Origin: Paracyclopina nana
Lineage: Eukaryota; Arthropoda; Copepoda; Cyclopoida; Cyclopettidae
DNA: 64,000 nt
NCBI GenBank assembly: GCA_019096065.1
Contig: JAGUCH010000002.1
Coordinates: forward strand, 1,562,501-1,626,500
Reading direction: 5' to 3'
The translations under genes were made by a program, and so were the position numbers. Positions 1-11,671 of this stretch are shown one piece after another (the first letter of the stretch is position 1; each line of letters starts with the position of its first letter). Below the pieces are notes generated by a model. The model was not told the origin of the DNA, searched no databases, and was given only the letters and a program-made list of their open reading frames with translations.

Positions 1-16
1 ATTATGTTCAATTTAC

Positions 17-155
17 CATATGGGCTGTAGCGTGGCCTTGAGCGAATTTCGTCAAGATGCGTCAAAGGCAAAATAGTTGGACCCAAATGAGACTCGCGTC
101 CAAGCAGAAAGTCCTTTTCGTCATTGGCGTACGTTGCTGTTGCACATAATAATAT
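17..155 (-). CDS. Possible internal coding exon of an unidentified gene (partial)
   Basis: The minus strand from 155 to 17 is open for 46 codons. It is bounded by an acceptor (pyrimidine-rich tract then TTAG, just above 155) and a GTAAAT donor (16-11), which is the form of a 139-nt internal exon. The translation begins ILLCATATYANDEKDF and ends RSRPRYSPY. I do not recognise the family. No partner exon was found between 160 and the 3' end of the G3BP gene, and the rest of the gene would lie beyond the left edge. The call rests only on exon form and an amino-acid composition unlike the AT-rich spacer next to it. Confidence 0.3.
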
Positions 156-1395
156 CTAAGAAACGAGAAGAGAAATTCTATTGAGGGCTAGTTAGACGTC
201 CGAGGCGACCTGCGGTGCTTTGCCGACTTTGATAATTTGAGCGGAGTTTTATACACTAACTAGAGAAATCAGCGTTTTTGCACCAAGCATAAGTGGCGAT
301 AATAAACACATAAATTAATGCTAAAATTAATGCTAAAATAACTTTTAAAAGATTAAAAGTAGGGGCACAAATAAATAGGCATATTTTTAAATAAGTACTT
401 GGGACTGCTTTTTCGCTCCGCTCTGTTAAGACAATCCGAGTAAATGATAGAGAGAAAAGGAAAAAGTTGTCAACTTACGCTACAAATAAATCCTGCTACC
501 ACCATTTTTGATGGCCAACTGTTACTCATAGTGAGGAGGAAAATGTACTACCATATATATAATATGTGGAGCGCGCGCAAAGCTACGCGCAGAACGCAAA
601 ATGTGACATTTTCGCTTGATGTTTGGTTTATTCTTTTAGGTCTTCTTCGTTTTATTATCAATTGTTGGTTTTTTTAAACCCCGGCCCCGACGATCAACAA
701 TCAAAAGGAACAGTTGCTTTCATAATAAACTTCTTCTTCTTCTTCTTCGTGGCGTTTACAGGGGCCAATTTTAGCGGTTATTTTTCAAAGTAAAGAAAAT
801 CAAAGATAATGCCCTATCTGCTTTCTTATTATTAGTTTCGTTTAAAATTACTTCTTTTTTGTTGTTGATGTTGTTTCGCAAGTTGCTTAGTGGGGTTGCA
901 GTAGTTGTAATAGTGGTAGAGGGGAGAGGAGGGAAATTTCTTGATAAATTTAGCACAGCACTTTTTTATCTTTCATACATCAAAAACACGTTTTAATAAT
1001 AATAATTGTCATCAGAAAAACACACGGACAAAATTGCGCAGTTCTTCCTTTTTTCCCAAAAAAAATGGCACTTCTAGTTCTTTTTTTTTCCTTTTTCTTC
1101 TTCTTCTTCCTTCATGGGGTTAGCACGAAATAAAATAACATAACAATTATTATTTATTAGTAGTTGTTGTGTGTGTGTGTGTATATTGTTGTAGTGGGTG
1201 GGTTGTCATTCAGCATATTATCCAAATAAGAAGTGAAAAGAAAAAAAGAAATTGATGTCGTGGTTTCCTCTTTTAGAATGTAACTTCTTGGAAATCTGCA
1301 AAGCGATGATGACAAACGACGACAATCATCAACGTGGTCATATAACTTAACAACTCATACCAAATAGCAATTGTTTTAGCTCTAATCAACAAGTC
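156..1395. other. Spacer / 3' flank of G3BP gene
   Basis: There is no convincing gene here. The stretch is AT-rich and holds simple repeats: a CTT run near 730-752, a pyrimidine-rich run near 1078-1112 and a short GT run near 1167-1184. ATTTATT-type sequences near 1150 could be the reverse complement of a polyadenylation signal for the minus-strand G3BP gene that ends at 1396. Confidence 0.5.
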
Positions 1396-4300
1396 CTAGC
1401 TCCTGCGAGTATAAGTGGTGCGTTGCTGCTGCTGTTGCTGCTGCTGCTGAGAGTTGACAGGTCCAGCAGAGGGAACAGCCATGTTGCCACTCCCCCCGGG
1501 CCCTGCCTGAGGGGGTGGCCCGTGGCCACGCCCACCGGAAAATCCGCCACGTCCCCCGCCTCGCTGACCTCCACGCGAATTGCCTCTTCCACTAAAAAAG
1601 TAAAAAAAACAAGCATAAAATTACAGAAAAATGGCAACGCTCTTTTCACATAATATAGCATATACGCATGGAAAGCTTTGCTTATTATTAATCAAGGATC
1701 TTGGGTTTTGATGACTTTGAATTTAGAGCCATTTTTAAATGAAAATTCCTTATTCATTAGCCTAGAAATCCACTTGGCTGCATTTTGCTCATTTTATTTC
1801 TGGAACGCTTTTTAAAAGTTACATAAAGAAAAGCAGGTAATGAAACAAACTCAAAGTATGTTTTTACCAACTCGGTGGATTACATTCTTTGTAATGAGCA
1901 AGGTAAAAATAATGAGCCCTTAAATAAGCAGTTATCAAGTCAGCCTTCAAGACGCACGTTCTTATTACTATTCACTATGACTTGAGAGAGAACCTAACCT
2001 AGACTTCGTCAACCACCCCTAAACCTATTTATTTTCTAAAAGCTTATATCCCAAGGGTTTGTTTGGTGGTAGTTTTGAAATCCTGGCCTATCCCTCCTCA
2101 TAACATAAAATCTTAGAAAACCTCTAGCTCTCTTCGGCATGCTTTTTTCACTAAACACAGCTTCAAAGACCCCTCATAAAATCAAAAGAGCTAACTTTTT
2201 TTATTTCATAAGCAAGTTGCTAGGATGACCAGGAAAGGAGATAGAAGGGACAATTTTTCAAGTAGCAACACATTTGTAACAATCTGGCATAAAGTTTGGC
2301 ACTCCATATCTCCTTTTCTGGACATTCTAGCGATTTGCTTATGAAATAAAAAAAGTTAGCCCTTTTGATTTTATGAGGGGTATTAGAAGCTCAACTCATC
2401 AAAAAACCACGCTGAAGAGAGCTAAAGGTTTTTAAAGATTTTATATACTGTAATACGATTTCCTCGTGTTATAATTCAGTTTACCGATCTGACTCAGCTC
2501 TTTTATATCACAGTTTTTTCTAAGCAATTTGGGGGATATTAAATACTTAACGGCCCTGGAATCAAATTTGAGGGATTTTAAGTAGTTTAATGCCCCTCAT
2601 ATTCCATGGAACTAATCAACATTCCAAAGAAGTTAGAGAAAAGAAAGAATCATCCAAGATTTGAACCTCAGCCAGCTGGATCAGCATTCTAATACTCTTG
2701 CCACTGAGCTATGGTGACACCATGAAAAATGCATGCTATGTATAGGACTTAAACATAATTTAAGTCAGATAAAGAAACCAAAAAAATTGAGGAATGACTG
2801 GGGTTTGAACCCTAGACTGCAGAATCAAGAGCCAAGCACTCTAACCACTATGCCATAGGTGCAATTCACAAGAAATGCAATTTAAAAGTCTATTTTATTG
2901 CTCTCAAACCACTGGATGCTAGCTGATGAGAGCCAGTGAAACATAGCATAAAAACCGAGCAGCATTTTCTAGGGCACGGGGCAGCCCGATAACTTCATTA
3001 AAAGACTCGAAAATCGTATCACAGTATATAAAATTGTATATTTTGAGCTGGGGCACGTAAAATTGGGTCATTAAATAGCTGAGCAAGGATTTTAAAATGG
3101 GAAAACTCGAGTACAGCTTTACTAGCCCGAGCCTGCGAGGGCTGTAATTGTACGATTAAAAGACTCGAAAATCGTATCACAGTATATAAAATTGTATTTT
3201 TTGAGCTGGGGCGCGTAAAATTGGGTCATTAAATAGCTGAGCAAGGATTTTAAAATGGGAAAACTCGAGTACAGCTTTACTAGCCCGAGCCTGCGAGGGC
3301 TGTAATTGTACGATTAAAAGACTCGAAAATCGTATCACAGTATATAAAATTGTATATTTTGAGCTGGGGCACGTAAAATTGGGTCATTAAATAGCTGACC
3401 TCGGATTTTAAAATGGAAAAACACTCGTACAATTACAGCCCTCGCAGGCTCGGGCTAGTAAAGCTGTACTCGAGTTTTCCCATTTTAAAATCCTTGCTCA
3501 GCTATTTAATGACCCTACTTTACGTGCCCCAGCTCGAAATAAATAACTAATTATGTTATGAGGAGGGATAGGCCAGGATTTAAAAACTACTACCAAACGA
3601 ACCCTTGGGACATAAGCTTTCAGAAAATATATAGGTTTAGGGGTGGTTGACGAAGTCTAGGTTAGGTCCTCTCTCAAGTCAATGTAAATATATTTAGAGC
3701 TGTAAAATTGAGCTTTCCTAAAACGGCAGTCGTTTTGCACGTATATCTTGCCATCTCCAGGGTGACACACTCTTTACTCAAGAAAGTTTACCTGTTGGTG
3801 TTAAGGCCTCCTCCTCCTCCGCCACGTCCAAGATTGCCGTACGACTCTTGGCTTTCCCGGTCAAAGTTGCTGCCAGACCCGGAATTTTGCCGGATGTTCC
3901 CGCCCCCGGAGGAGTTGTTGTAACCCCTGTCATCGCGGTTTTGAAAAGTGTGCTGAAAAAAAGTATGTCTCTATAAATACCGAATATACACTCGTACAAG
4001 TCACTTATTACATTTTTCTTCTTGGTTTCTACGTTGAGACGGTGCCTGTTGGGCAAATACACCGGCTTTTGCTTGAGGCACTCAATCGCGGATTTCTCGT
4101 CCTCGAACACCACAAAGCCAAAGTTAGGCACGCTCTTCTGACTGTCCGCTAAGTTCTTCGTCTGCGCCACGCCCTTGTTGTTGATGCGAACTTCGACCAC
4201 CTGAGGATGCAAAAAGTGAGCGGATATAATGTATAAGCTTGAAAACCTCTTCACCTTGCCAAATTGCGAGAAGAGCTCCTCGAGGTCACTCACAAGGCAA

Positions 4301-5728
4301 TCATGGGGCAAGTTCCCCACAAAAACCTGCTGCGTGTCGGGATAATTGGGCACGTTCATGGCAGCTCCTCCCATGCGTGAGCCACGCCCCTTGTCTTGCT
4401 GTTGGCCCAACTCGTCATTCGCGTTGCTGCTCACGCTCTCGCGGCTGGCGTGGTACCTATCCCGACCAGACATGCCTCCGCCACGCCCGCTATTACCCCC
4501 GCCGCCGCCGCCACGCCCCCCGCGGAACCCTTTGGACTGGAATCCAGAGTTGCCAACGCCTCCGCTGCCCGGAGAGCCCTCTTTGACGGCCGTAGTAGTA
4601 GTCGTGCTTGAGGGCGGGGACGAGCTCGGTTGCTGACTAGACTTGGCAAAACCGGAGGGCGGGAGCGAGGGCGGGCCGGAATTGGCCACGAGGGTCGACG
4701 AGGCTGCCCCCGCGCCAGCTGGCTTCTTGAACAAGTTGGCGTAGGTGGGCTTCTCTTCCGACACGTGGGCAGGCTCGGCCTCGCTATTTTCCTTGGCCAA
4801 CGGAGGCTGCTGCTCCTCCTCCACCACAACCGGAGCCTGCTGCTGTTGTTGTTGGGGCTCAGTTGGGGGCGGGGTCGAAGGTTTCGGAGCTGGCTCGATT
4901 GAAGGCTGCTCGGTTGGAACGCGGGGAGGAGATATGTCTGCGGAAGGAGTGGCAGAGCCACCCCCGTTCATGTGGGGAACAACAGCGTTCTCGTGGTGGC
5001 GGCCGTCGATGATGGACACCGTGGCAATCCCGTCAGAAGGCGGGGCCGACAGGTCATCGTCGTCAACGGGGGGCGTGGCGGTGGTTGTCACCCCGGTGCT
5101 GCCCTCCATGATGGCCTCGTGGTTCTCCTCAGAGTCTCCCTCGAAAAAGACTTCGTCCTGATAGCGGAAGATGTCGTTGTAGACGTAGTACTTTTTCGGA
5201 GCCTGCGGAGCCAGCACGAAAGTTTGCACAAACCTAAAAAAGAAAAGAACTTGGCTAAACAAAATTCAAATGAACGGTGGTTTTGCCAACGTACCGGCGC
5301 ATTGGCTTGTGATCGTTGGACAGCTCGCCCAAAACCTGGACGACAACCCCGGACTCTAGAGTGGCATGGGCGTCCACCTGGCGGATCTTGGCCTTGCAGT
5401 CGCGGAAATTCAACTGCATGATCTTCTGATGGATTTCCTGCTGCCCATGGACCTGCAAACAGCACTTTAGAAGACGACTCGTGCATAAATTGAAAGGCCA
5501 TAAATTACCGGCTCCAAAGTTTTGTCCTCCTCGTCGAGACCGCCATGCACGAAGGATGAGTTACCGGAATAAAATCTGCAAAGGGTCTCACGTTACACAA
5601 AACGGTTGCAAGCGATCGATAACTGAATTTCACCTGTGGAGGTGGAGTGGAGCCTTGTTGAGCAGCGTGTAGTACTGCCTCACAAACTCGCGGCCCACGG
5701 ACTGGGGGCTGATGGCGTCCATGACCAT
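1396..5728 (-). CDS. rin: G3BP / Rasputin: NTF2-like, RRM and RGG stress-granule RNA-binding protein
   Basis: Seven exons join in frame to 614 residues: 5728-5634, 5575-5509, 5452-5295, 5233-4255, 4200-4012, 3952-3792 and 1591-1396. The N-terminal ~135 residues are an NTF2-like domain ([18 protein letters not shown], then [11 protein letters not shown]). A long acidic and proline-rich linker follows, then an RRM at about 406-493 (RNP2-like VFVGNLP, RNP1-like NFGFVVFE), and a C-terminal RGG/glycine-rich tail with a polyglutamine run. This order is diagnostic of G3BP1/2 and Drosophila Rasputin, cytosolic proteins that nucleate stress granules and bind mRNA. The ATG at 5728 is the first in-frame start and is followed by another ATG two codons on. 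The last intron (3791-1592) is 2.2 kb and filled by a repeat element, while the two introns inside and just after the RRM are 54 and 59 nt. Confidence 0.93.
2646..2721 (-). repeat. tRNA-like sequence (SINE head or tRNA pseudogene)
   Basis: Read on the minus strand this gives an A-box-like TAGCTCAGTGG and a B-box-like GGTTCAAATCT with roughly tRNA spacing. The acceptor stem does not pair well and the anticodon arm is irregular. That suggests a tRNA-derived SINE head or decayed tRNA carried by the surrounding repeat rather than a working tRNA gene. Confidence 0.4.
2793..2872 (-). repeat. Second tRNA-like sequence (SINE head or tRNA pseudogene)
   Basis: On the minus strand it starts GCACCTATGGCATAGTGG, has a good D-arm/A-box (GGCATAGTGGTTAGAG) and a paired T-arm with B-box GGGTTCAAACCCC. 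The 5' acceptor strand (GCACCTA) does not pair with the 3' side (TCATTCC), so it is probably not a functional tRNA. Its position ~70 bp from the other tRNA-like sequence suggests both belong to composite SINE-like material. Confidence 0.45.
3003..3420. repeat. 158-bp tandem repeat (about 2.6 copies) with an inverted partial copy downstream
   Basis: The unit begins AGACTCGAAAATCGTATCAC and starts at 3003, 3161 and 3319, an exact 158-bp period, with only a few substitutions between copies. From about 3421 to 3535 part of the unit recurs in the opposite orientation. The array lies inside the 1979-3681 element. Confidence 0.8.
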
Positions 5729-6515
5729 TCCAACGATTTTCACGATCTCCACATCCAACAAGACCTTTGTTTGTTATTGTTTTCGCTGTTCGATTTCCGC
5801 CTGCTGAAAAGAAATTCCGTCAAATGGGAGGAGTGCAAAATGAGCGCGCACCAATTTGACCCCCGACACTTTGGCGAGAAAACTTACCCCGACTCTCAAA
5901 CGAAATTCGGCCACATTGCTTTCTTTACACGTGGGGCTTTTTCAAGAACGGGTGCTAAGCAGCGGAATCACTATGCTATTCAGCCGCCGACCGGTGCGAG
6001 GTCGCCGAGAGGCCGAATCAGGGGATCACAGTGCTGAGCTTTGCGGCTGAAGGTGCTATTTTGTTGCAAAATAAACGTATCAATCCAAAACTGACCACAT
6101 TTGATCCTTCACACACGGATTTTTTCGCGGAGTCTTGAGGTGGGAGGCCTGGCAGCGCTGTCATCTATGCGAGCCTTTATAGCGTGTTTGAGCTTCAAAA
6201 AACGCCAAATTGCCCAACGACTTTTTCGCTCAAATCCTAGTTGAAAACAGAAAATCTCGTACTTTTCCTCAAGCTCTTGAGTAACTTTGAGGCCTTCAAT
6301 AATTGCCTTTGCATGGAATCGTCAATTTCAGGGAAATTTCCGCGGATTTAGTGTTGAATCGGAGCGTTGATCTGGCAGCTCGATGAAAAGGCGTAAAACT
6401 TGCCGGCAGGTCGAAAATAGGCATGGTCGGCAGAATTTGTTATTAAGGGCGAGAGGTTGCGTGTCATTTCGCAACATTTTTTAATGCGTCGCGCAACCTT
6501 TCTATAGTTAATTTA

Positions 6516-8634
6516 TTACTCGCGTAACTTCAACACGTGAACAGTTTTGTGGTGATTTATGGTGATTTCAGCGGGGTGCTGCTCCCAAGGCTCTCCATCA
6601 ATTTGCATTGGGGCGCTTCCCTTCAATTTTATTCGAACACTTTGGGCCTGACCAATCCTGTGAGGCTCTGACAATCCCACCTATTCATATTTTTCAATCA
6701 ATTGATCAACTCAGGATTATATTACCTCTGAGTAATTACCTGCATTTGAGCAATGTGGAAACTTGAGTAGACGCAAAATACTTCAAGATAGCCGTCATGC
6801 ATGCTCGGCTTGGGGAACATTTTGTGCTCAGTTCCCAATGTCCAAGGCTGCACACCAGCGCCCCAACATGGAATGTTCAAAATCACCACGGATTCAAAGC
6901 TGGGCAACTCCATCTTCTTGCCGTCCATGTAGAGCTCCAGGATTTGGCCCAGGTTCTTGCACTCTCGCTCGAGCACATCTTTGGTCCCATAGCTGAAGTA
7001 TATCAACTTGTTGATAATCCGGCTGGAGATCAGGTAAAATGGGGATTCTCTGGCCTTGTGGAAGTTGTAGGTGACTAGAGCGTCAACGCCGACACTGAGG
7101 TAATTTTGCATGAAAAAATTATGACTAGGAAGCTGAATGCCAAAGTGACGACAAGGACTGACTAGAACTCGCCATCTGTCCAAAGCTGACTCTTCTCCCT
7201 CGCTAAGCAGCTTCTTCATAAATTCCCTATAGTTATAATTAATGACATAATATGGAATTTTGGAATTTAAGTAACATTTGGGATTTTACCTGACGTTCAG
7301 GGAAGCATCTTCACCTGATCCGTAGCCTAGTGAACGAGCCAAGTCATTGCCAGTACCGAGAGGAAGCAGGGATAAAATGGGAGGATTTTTCAATTTCATC
7401 GAGTCAATCGTATTCAAAACCCAACCAATGGTGCCATCCCCACCAGCCACGAGGCAATACGTTTTGACATTATACTCATCCAGGAGCTGACACCACTTCA
7501 AGCCATCTTCCATTTTGCACTCGTCCAAGTCTACCACCTTTGGGACTTTATTTTCAAAAATGACCATCAAAATATGTTAAGTTCAAAACTTCACCTGAGC
7601 CGGATTGAGCTGACTTCTAAAGGCAGCCAAAATGGAGATGCCGTCCTTGTTGCCTGATTTTTTGTTGCCAATCACTATCAAGGGGTGCCATTTGTCTGCC
7701 AGGGACTCATCAGGCGAAACCTAAATAAAAAATATTGGCACTCTCCAGCAAAATGAGGAGATTTGTGTTACCTGACGAACAACGCGTCGTTTTGGATGTC
7801 TCATCGTTCGATTCGGCTTGGCAGTGACCAAGTCCGGAGAAATGATGAAGTTCCTCAACTCTCCAAGGTCGCACACGTCTCCCATCAAATTTTGGCACTT
7901 GTTATGCACCGTTCTTTGGCACCAACAGCACCTGACATCCACAATGCCAGGCCCATCTCCACAGGCCTCTTCGCAAACTTCACATTCAGAATGCAGGGGC
8001 AAATTGCCAGGTATCCAATGATGCTTGAACTTGGAGGTGACAACTCGTTGGTCTTCAGCCTGATCTCGAGAAATGGCCTTGCATCTGTGAGTAGCATTGG
8101 CCTTCTTCATGCAAGCCACCTCCATGCAGCATCCAATGCCACAATTGGAGCAAAATTGGCCTGCAAAAAAATTAAATTCAATAGTTGCGTCTCCAAAACC
8201 GTAAAAATATCATGATGCGTCTACCTACAGCATTTTAAAAATCAAAAAGTTTTAATGATGCTTTTGAAAAAGCCCAAATTAGGCATCATGAACTTCTTCT
8301 CAACTTTTGGGAACTCGCCAAGTAGCTTGAAGATTCGTGAAAAGAAGTATTCAATAATACCTTTGCTAGTTAGCAGAAAAGCATGGCAAATGTTGCAATG
8401 CAATGGTAAGTGCAATACCATATCGGTGTACTCCCAATGATGAGAGCTGTTCACGTCTAGAAGAAAAACATTAGGAAGAGTGACAGCTATGATTCATGCA
8501 CAATTTCGAGTACCGATCACGCGAATGTTTGGCTCCAGCTGAGACTTCCAGAGTTTACTGAGTAAATAGAGAATGATTAGGAGAACAATGGCAGTGAGGC
8601 AAAGCTGCGGCGAAATGGCGAATGAGCCGTCCAT
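6516..8634 (-). CDS. DGKE: Diacylglycerol kinase epsilon
   Basis: Seven exons join to 543 residues: 8634-8514, 8456-8361, 8160-7772, 7720-7595, 7537-7290, 7226-6740 and 6680-6516. An N-terminal hydrophobic helix (about residues 9-29, [15 protein letters not shown]) is followed by two C1 zinc-binding domains rich in paired Cys and His, then the DAGK catalytic domain with the glycine-rich motif [12 protein letters not shown] and [15 protein letters not shown], and the accessory domain. The N-terminal membrane helix, two C1 domains, no extra regulatory domains and the length (human about 567) point to the epsilon class, which phosphorylates diacylglycerol to phosphatidic acid at membranes. The last residues (VHVLKLRE) close the accessory domain. 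The gene is transcribed divergently from the tetraspanin at 8922. Confidence 0.93.
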
Positions 8635-8921
8635 TGTTATTAAAATTTCTCGTCAAATCGCAGTGTTTTCATGCACGTCATGTTTTTTAAATGACAGCAG
8701 TTGTTATTATGACGTAACGAATTCGCACCCAGCTGAGCTTAATTTCTCGTCAAAACAATGTGGCGACTCTCGAAGCTTTCCGGCACCTTTTAGTAACTAA
8801 CTATCTGGTAGCGCTGTGTCAACCTCGACGCGTCAGCTGAAATTAGACGGAATTGAGAGAAAGAGGACAAAGACTCTTCTTTTTCGTGGAATGTCGACCG
8901 ACTCGAGTCTGTAGCACAACG
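8635..8921. promoter_or_regulatory. Divergent promoter region, DGKE (-) / tetraspanin (+)
   Basis: Only 287 bp separate the two start codons, so the 5' UTRs and core promoters of both genes must share this interval. I see no clear TATA box on either strand. Co-regulation is an inference from the spacing alone. Confidence 0.5.
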
Positions 8922-10746
8922 ATGCCGAATCACGGGGCCACGGGCGTGGCCAGCAGCCGCCCCGCCCCCTCGAGCAGCAGCCAAAGAGCGAAACGAAGAA
9001 GGAGGAACCACAGTGAAGTCTCGTGTTGCCTGAAGTATGTCATATTTGGCTTCAATGTCATCTTTTGGCTCATTGGCCTCAGCATCTTGGCCATTGGAGT
9101 TTGGGCCTGGACGGAAAAGGACACGTTCAACAACCTGTCACTCTTGACCAACGTGGCCCTTGACCCGGCCTTTATCTTCATTTGGGCTGGTGAGTTGAAT
9201 TAATCACTTGTTAGGTGTCCAAAGCAGCTATGCAACACCGTCTTGAATGATTTGAGCGAGTGCGCTAAATTGTTATTGAGCTTTTTTTGTGCGACCATCT
9301 TATTAATATTTTGAGTTTTCTGCTATGCAGTCTTGGGGATCAAGTCCACGGACTTTTTTTAACAGGTTTTAGCTAAAATCTTTTAGAGTACTTATCAATC
9401 TTTTTTCATAAAAACGAAAAGGTGGATTGTTCCAAAGAACTTTGCTCTGCTTTGCTCCCTTCAAATACTCAACTCGCTCCGCTCGAAATTAATGAAAATA
9501 TTCCAACAGGAGCCATCACATTCATCATTGGGTTCACCGGATGCGTGGGAGCCTTGAGAGAAAACACCGCTCTGTTGGCAGCCTATGCCATTTTCCTTGC
9601 CATCCTCCTCCTGCTGGAGATGACAGCTGGCATTCTCGGGTTCATCTTCAAAGACTGGATCAAGGACCAAGCCACGAGCGGATTTCAAGCATTTATTGTT
9701 CACTATCGTGATGATCCCGATCAGCAGAACTTGATTGATTGGATCCAAGAAGGATGGGTACGATGGCTACTCTTCCATTTTTGTGTTCAACTCTCAATTT
9801 CTATTTTTTTTAGCTACAATGCTGCGGAATTGAAGGACCTCATGACTGGGATAAGAACGTGTACTTCAATTGCTCCTCGGCCTCAGTGGGCTCAAGGGAA
9901 GCTTGTGGAGTTCCTTTCTCGTGCTGTAAGAAAACTATTTTGAAGTATTTTTAAATACTACCTTATTTTTGCATTTATCTAGGCCGGCCAACTGCTGATG
10001 AAGTGATCAAAAATGTCCAATGTGGTTATGACGTCCGACGTCCTGATTACGTAAGCGCTACTATATTCACTACAAAAAATTTAAACTTTTGATGCGAACA
10101 AAATAATGCTATGCAGCCTGGAGATCACACCACGGTCATTTATGATCGTGGGTGTCTCCGATCAGGAGAGGAATGGGTTGAGCGAAATCTTGTGCCAGTC
10201 GCTGCAGTTGCTGTTGCACTTGCAGTCATGCAGGTTAAAACACATTTTTTTACGTATTTGCTTAGATTTGCATTTCCTCTCCTTTTGCCATGATTTCGCA
10301 CTCAATTTTATTTTTCATTTCTTTTTTCCTCGTGTGTGTTTTCTTTAAGTTCTTTCTTTTTTTGCAACTTCAGCATGGTGATTTATCTAGTATTATAAAT
10401 GAAAAAGGCTGTTTGCTTGCCGGTGAAGAATGGCTAGAGAAAAATTTACTTGTGGTCGCCGGTGTTGCTGTCGGCATAGCATTCCTTCAGGTAAGTCATT
10501 CCCCTTTATTATTATTATTTTTTTGCAATTTGCATTTCCTTCGATTTTTATAGCTTGTCACTATATTGTACGTTTTGATGTTTTTCATTTTTTATCAACT
10601 ATTGATTTTTTTAAGTTTACTTCAATGTTATAGTGGATATGTTTGATTTTAAGTTCGGTCTGTTATTCTTTTTGCAGATCCTGGGTATTTGCTTTGCCCA
10701 AAATTTGCGAGCAGACATATTCGCACAAATGGCCAAATGGAATTGA
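8922..10746 (+). CDS. TspanC8-type tetraspanin (TSPAN5/14/17-like) with alternative fifth exons
   Basis: Exons 8922-9189, 9510-9757, 9814-9925, 9983-10050, then either 10117-10233 or 10374-10490, then 10678-10746, give 293 residues. Four membrane segments are present. The large extracellular loop has the CCG motif (residues 175-177) and eight cysteines in total, which defines the TspanC8 group that chaperones the protease ADAM10. The stretch [20 protein letters not shown] closely follows the TSPAN5/14/17 pattern. The last two exons carry the end of the loop, TM4 and the short cytosolic tail. The ATG at 8922 is the first in-frame ATG. Two exons of equal length and phase encode alternative versions of loop end plus TM4 (see separate entries). 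Confidence 0.92.
10117..10233 (+). CDS. Tetraspanin alternative exon 5a
   Basis: This 117-nt, phase 0-0 exon is bounded by ATGCAG and GTTAAA. It encodes 39 residues from the end of the large extracellular loop (eighth cysteine in DRGC) through TM4 ([14 protein letters not shown]). It aligns without gaps to exon 5b, with about 20 of 39 residues identical. Confidence 0.85.
10374..10490 (+). CDS. Tetraspanin alternative exon 5b
   Basis: This 117-nt, phase 0-0 exon is bounded by TTCAG and GTAAGT. It encodes the same structural segment as exon 5a ([14 protein letters not shown], then [14 protein letters not shown]). Both splice equally well to the exons on either side. Using both would keep frame but duplicate TM4, so mutually exclusive use is the likely arrangement. 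Confidence 0.85.
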
Positions 10747-11671
10747 CGACACGGGGCTCCGATTGCTGTCTAACGAAGAAGCTTCCACTCATATTAGGCA
10801 ACTTTTTGGCTAAACTCATCTGAAGAATCTCGAGAGAAAAACGACAAGAAGAATTAGTAGCAATTGGAGCCGAGACAAAAATGTCCCACATGAAAACAAA
10901 AAAACTCATATACACACACAAAATCATCTCTTTCTTGACCATCACAATCATCTACTTTACCAAAATTGTGGTGGATCAGTTTTATACGGTCAAGTATTTG
11001 CGGCAGACAAGTTTAGTTGAAATTAGACATTTTCGCATCAGGTTTATTATTAAATTTGACAGCTCCTTTAACTGCCTTATAGCTCAACTTGCATAATACT
11101 ATGTTACTATGTTAATCAGCATTTTTGCGTACAAATAAACTGCAGTCAATTTCTGTTTTCGTTCATCAAAATCCTTTTTCAAAGCTGATTCCATGATGAA
11201 AGTATGCAAAAGTTTGCCAAGCTTCCTCTTTAGCAGTAGCAGCATTTGAGCTCTTTTTCCATGACTTGAACTTCCTGTGTGAGCAGCAACGCGCATACCT
11301 TTCTATTTCAGCATACATCAACGGTGCGCAAGCCGCTTCGGCTGCTTTCGTACTCGCGTCTAGATTTAGCCGGAATACAGAAATGCGCACCTATAATTAG
11401 TTTGCAGTATTTTTCGCATCTCAACGCATCTTCAATAATTTAGGGTAAGTCCAGATTAAGATTAAATAGATAGGATTTCAAGGTGATTTGCCTGTCTCTT
11501 AATCCGATTTGCGGGCAAAAATTCCTTCTTCAATGAGTAATTTCTTGGCTTGATTTTTATGAGCAAATATATGTTATCTTTTGAAAAATAATTTCAAGAA
11601 CTTGTCATTTCCAAGATAATTGTTGCGTGAGCAACTTGAGTAGAATTGTTAATTTTATGGGCTTTAAAAAA
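10747..11671. other. Spacer between tetraspanin and coiled-coil/C1q gene
   Basis: It holds the tetraspanin 3' UTR and AT-rich sequence. A minus-strand open stretch near 11160-11390 has no family resemblance and no convincing splice sites. I see no other gene. Confidence 0.5.

Larger units (their letters stand above)
1979..3681. mobile_element. 1.7-kb inverted-repeat (foldback-type) non-autonomous DNA element in G3BP intron
   Basis: The left end, beginning GACTTGAGAGAG at 1979 and running to about 2110, reappears as an imperfect inverted copy at 3546-3681. The shared core includes the reverse pair around AAATCCTGGCCTATCCCTCC. A second inverted pair lies inside, at about 2190-2230 and 2290-2380. 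The element also holds two tRNA-like sequences and a 158-bp tandem array. No transposase is visible, so it is non-autonomous. A shorter relative sits at 36915-37504. Confidence 0.6.

Noticed and set aside
2793..2872. Functional tRNA gene on the minus strand
   Set aside because: The acceptor stem does not pair and the copy lies inside a repeat element, so I list it as tRNA-like only.
4431..5161. Several long overlapping frames on both strands over G3BP exon 4
   Set aside because: They are shadows of GC-rich coding sequence. Only one frame joins with the NTF2 and RRM exons.
11160..11390. Minus-strand 74-codon frame upstream of the C1q gene
   Set aside because: No domain, no splice partner, overlapping frames on the same strand equally open.
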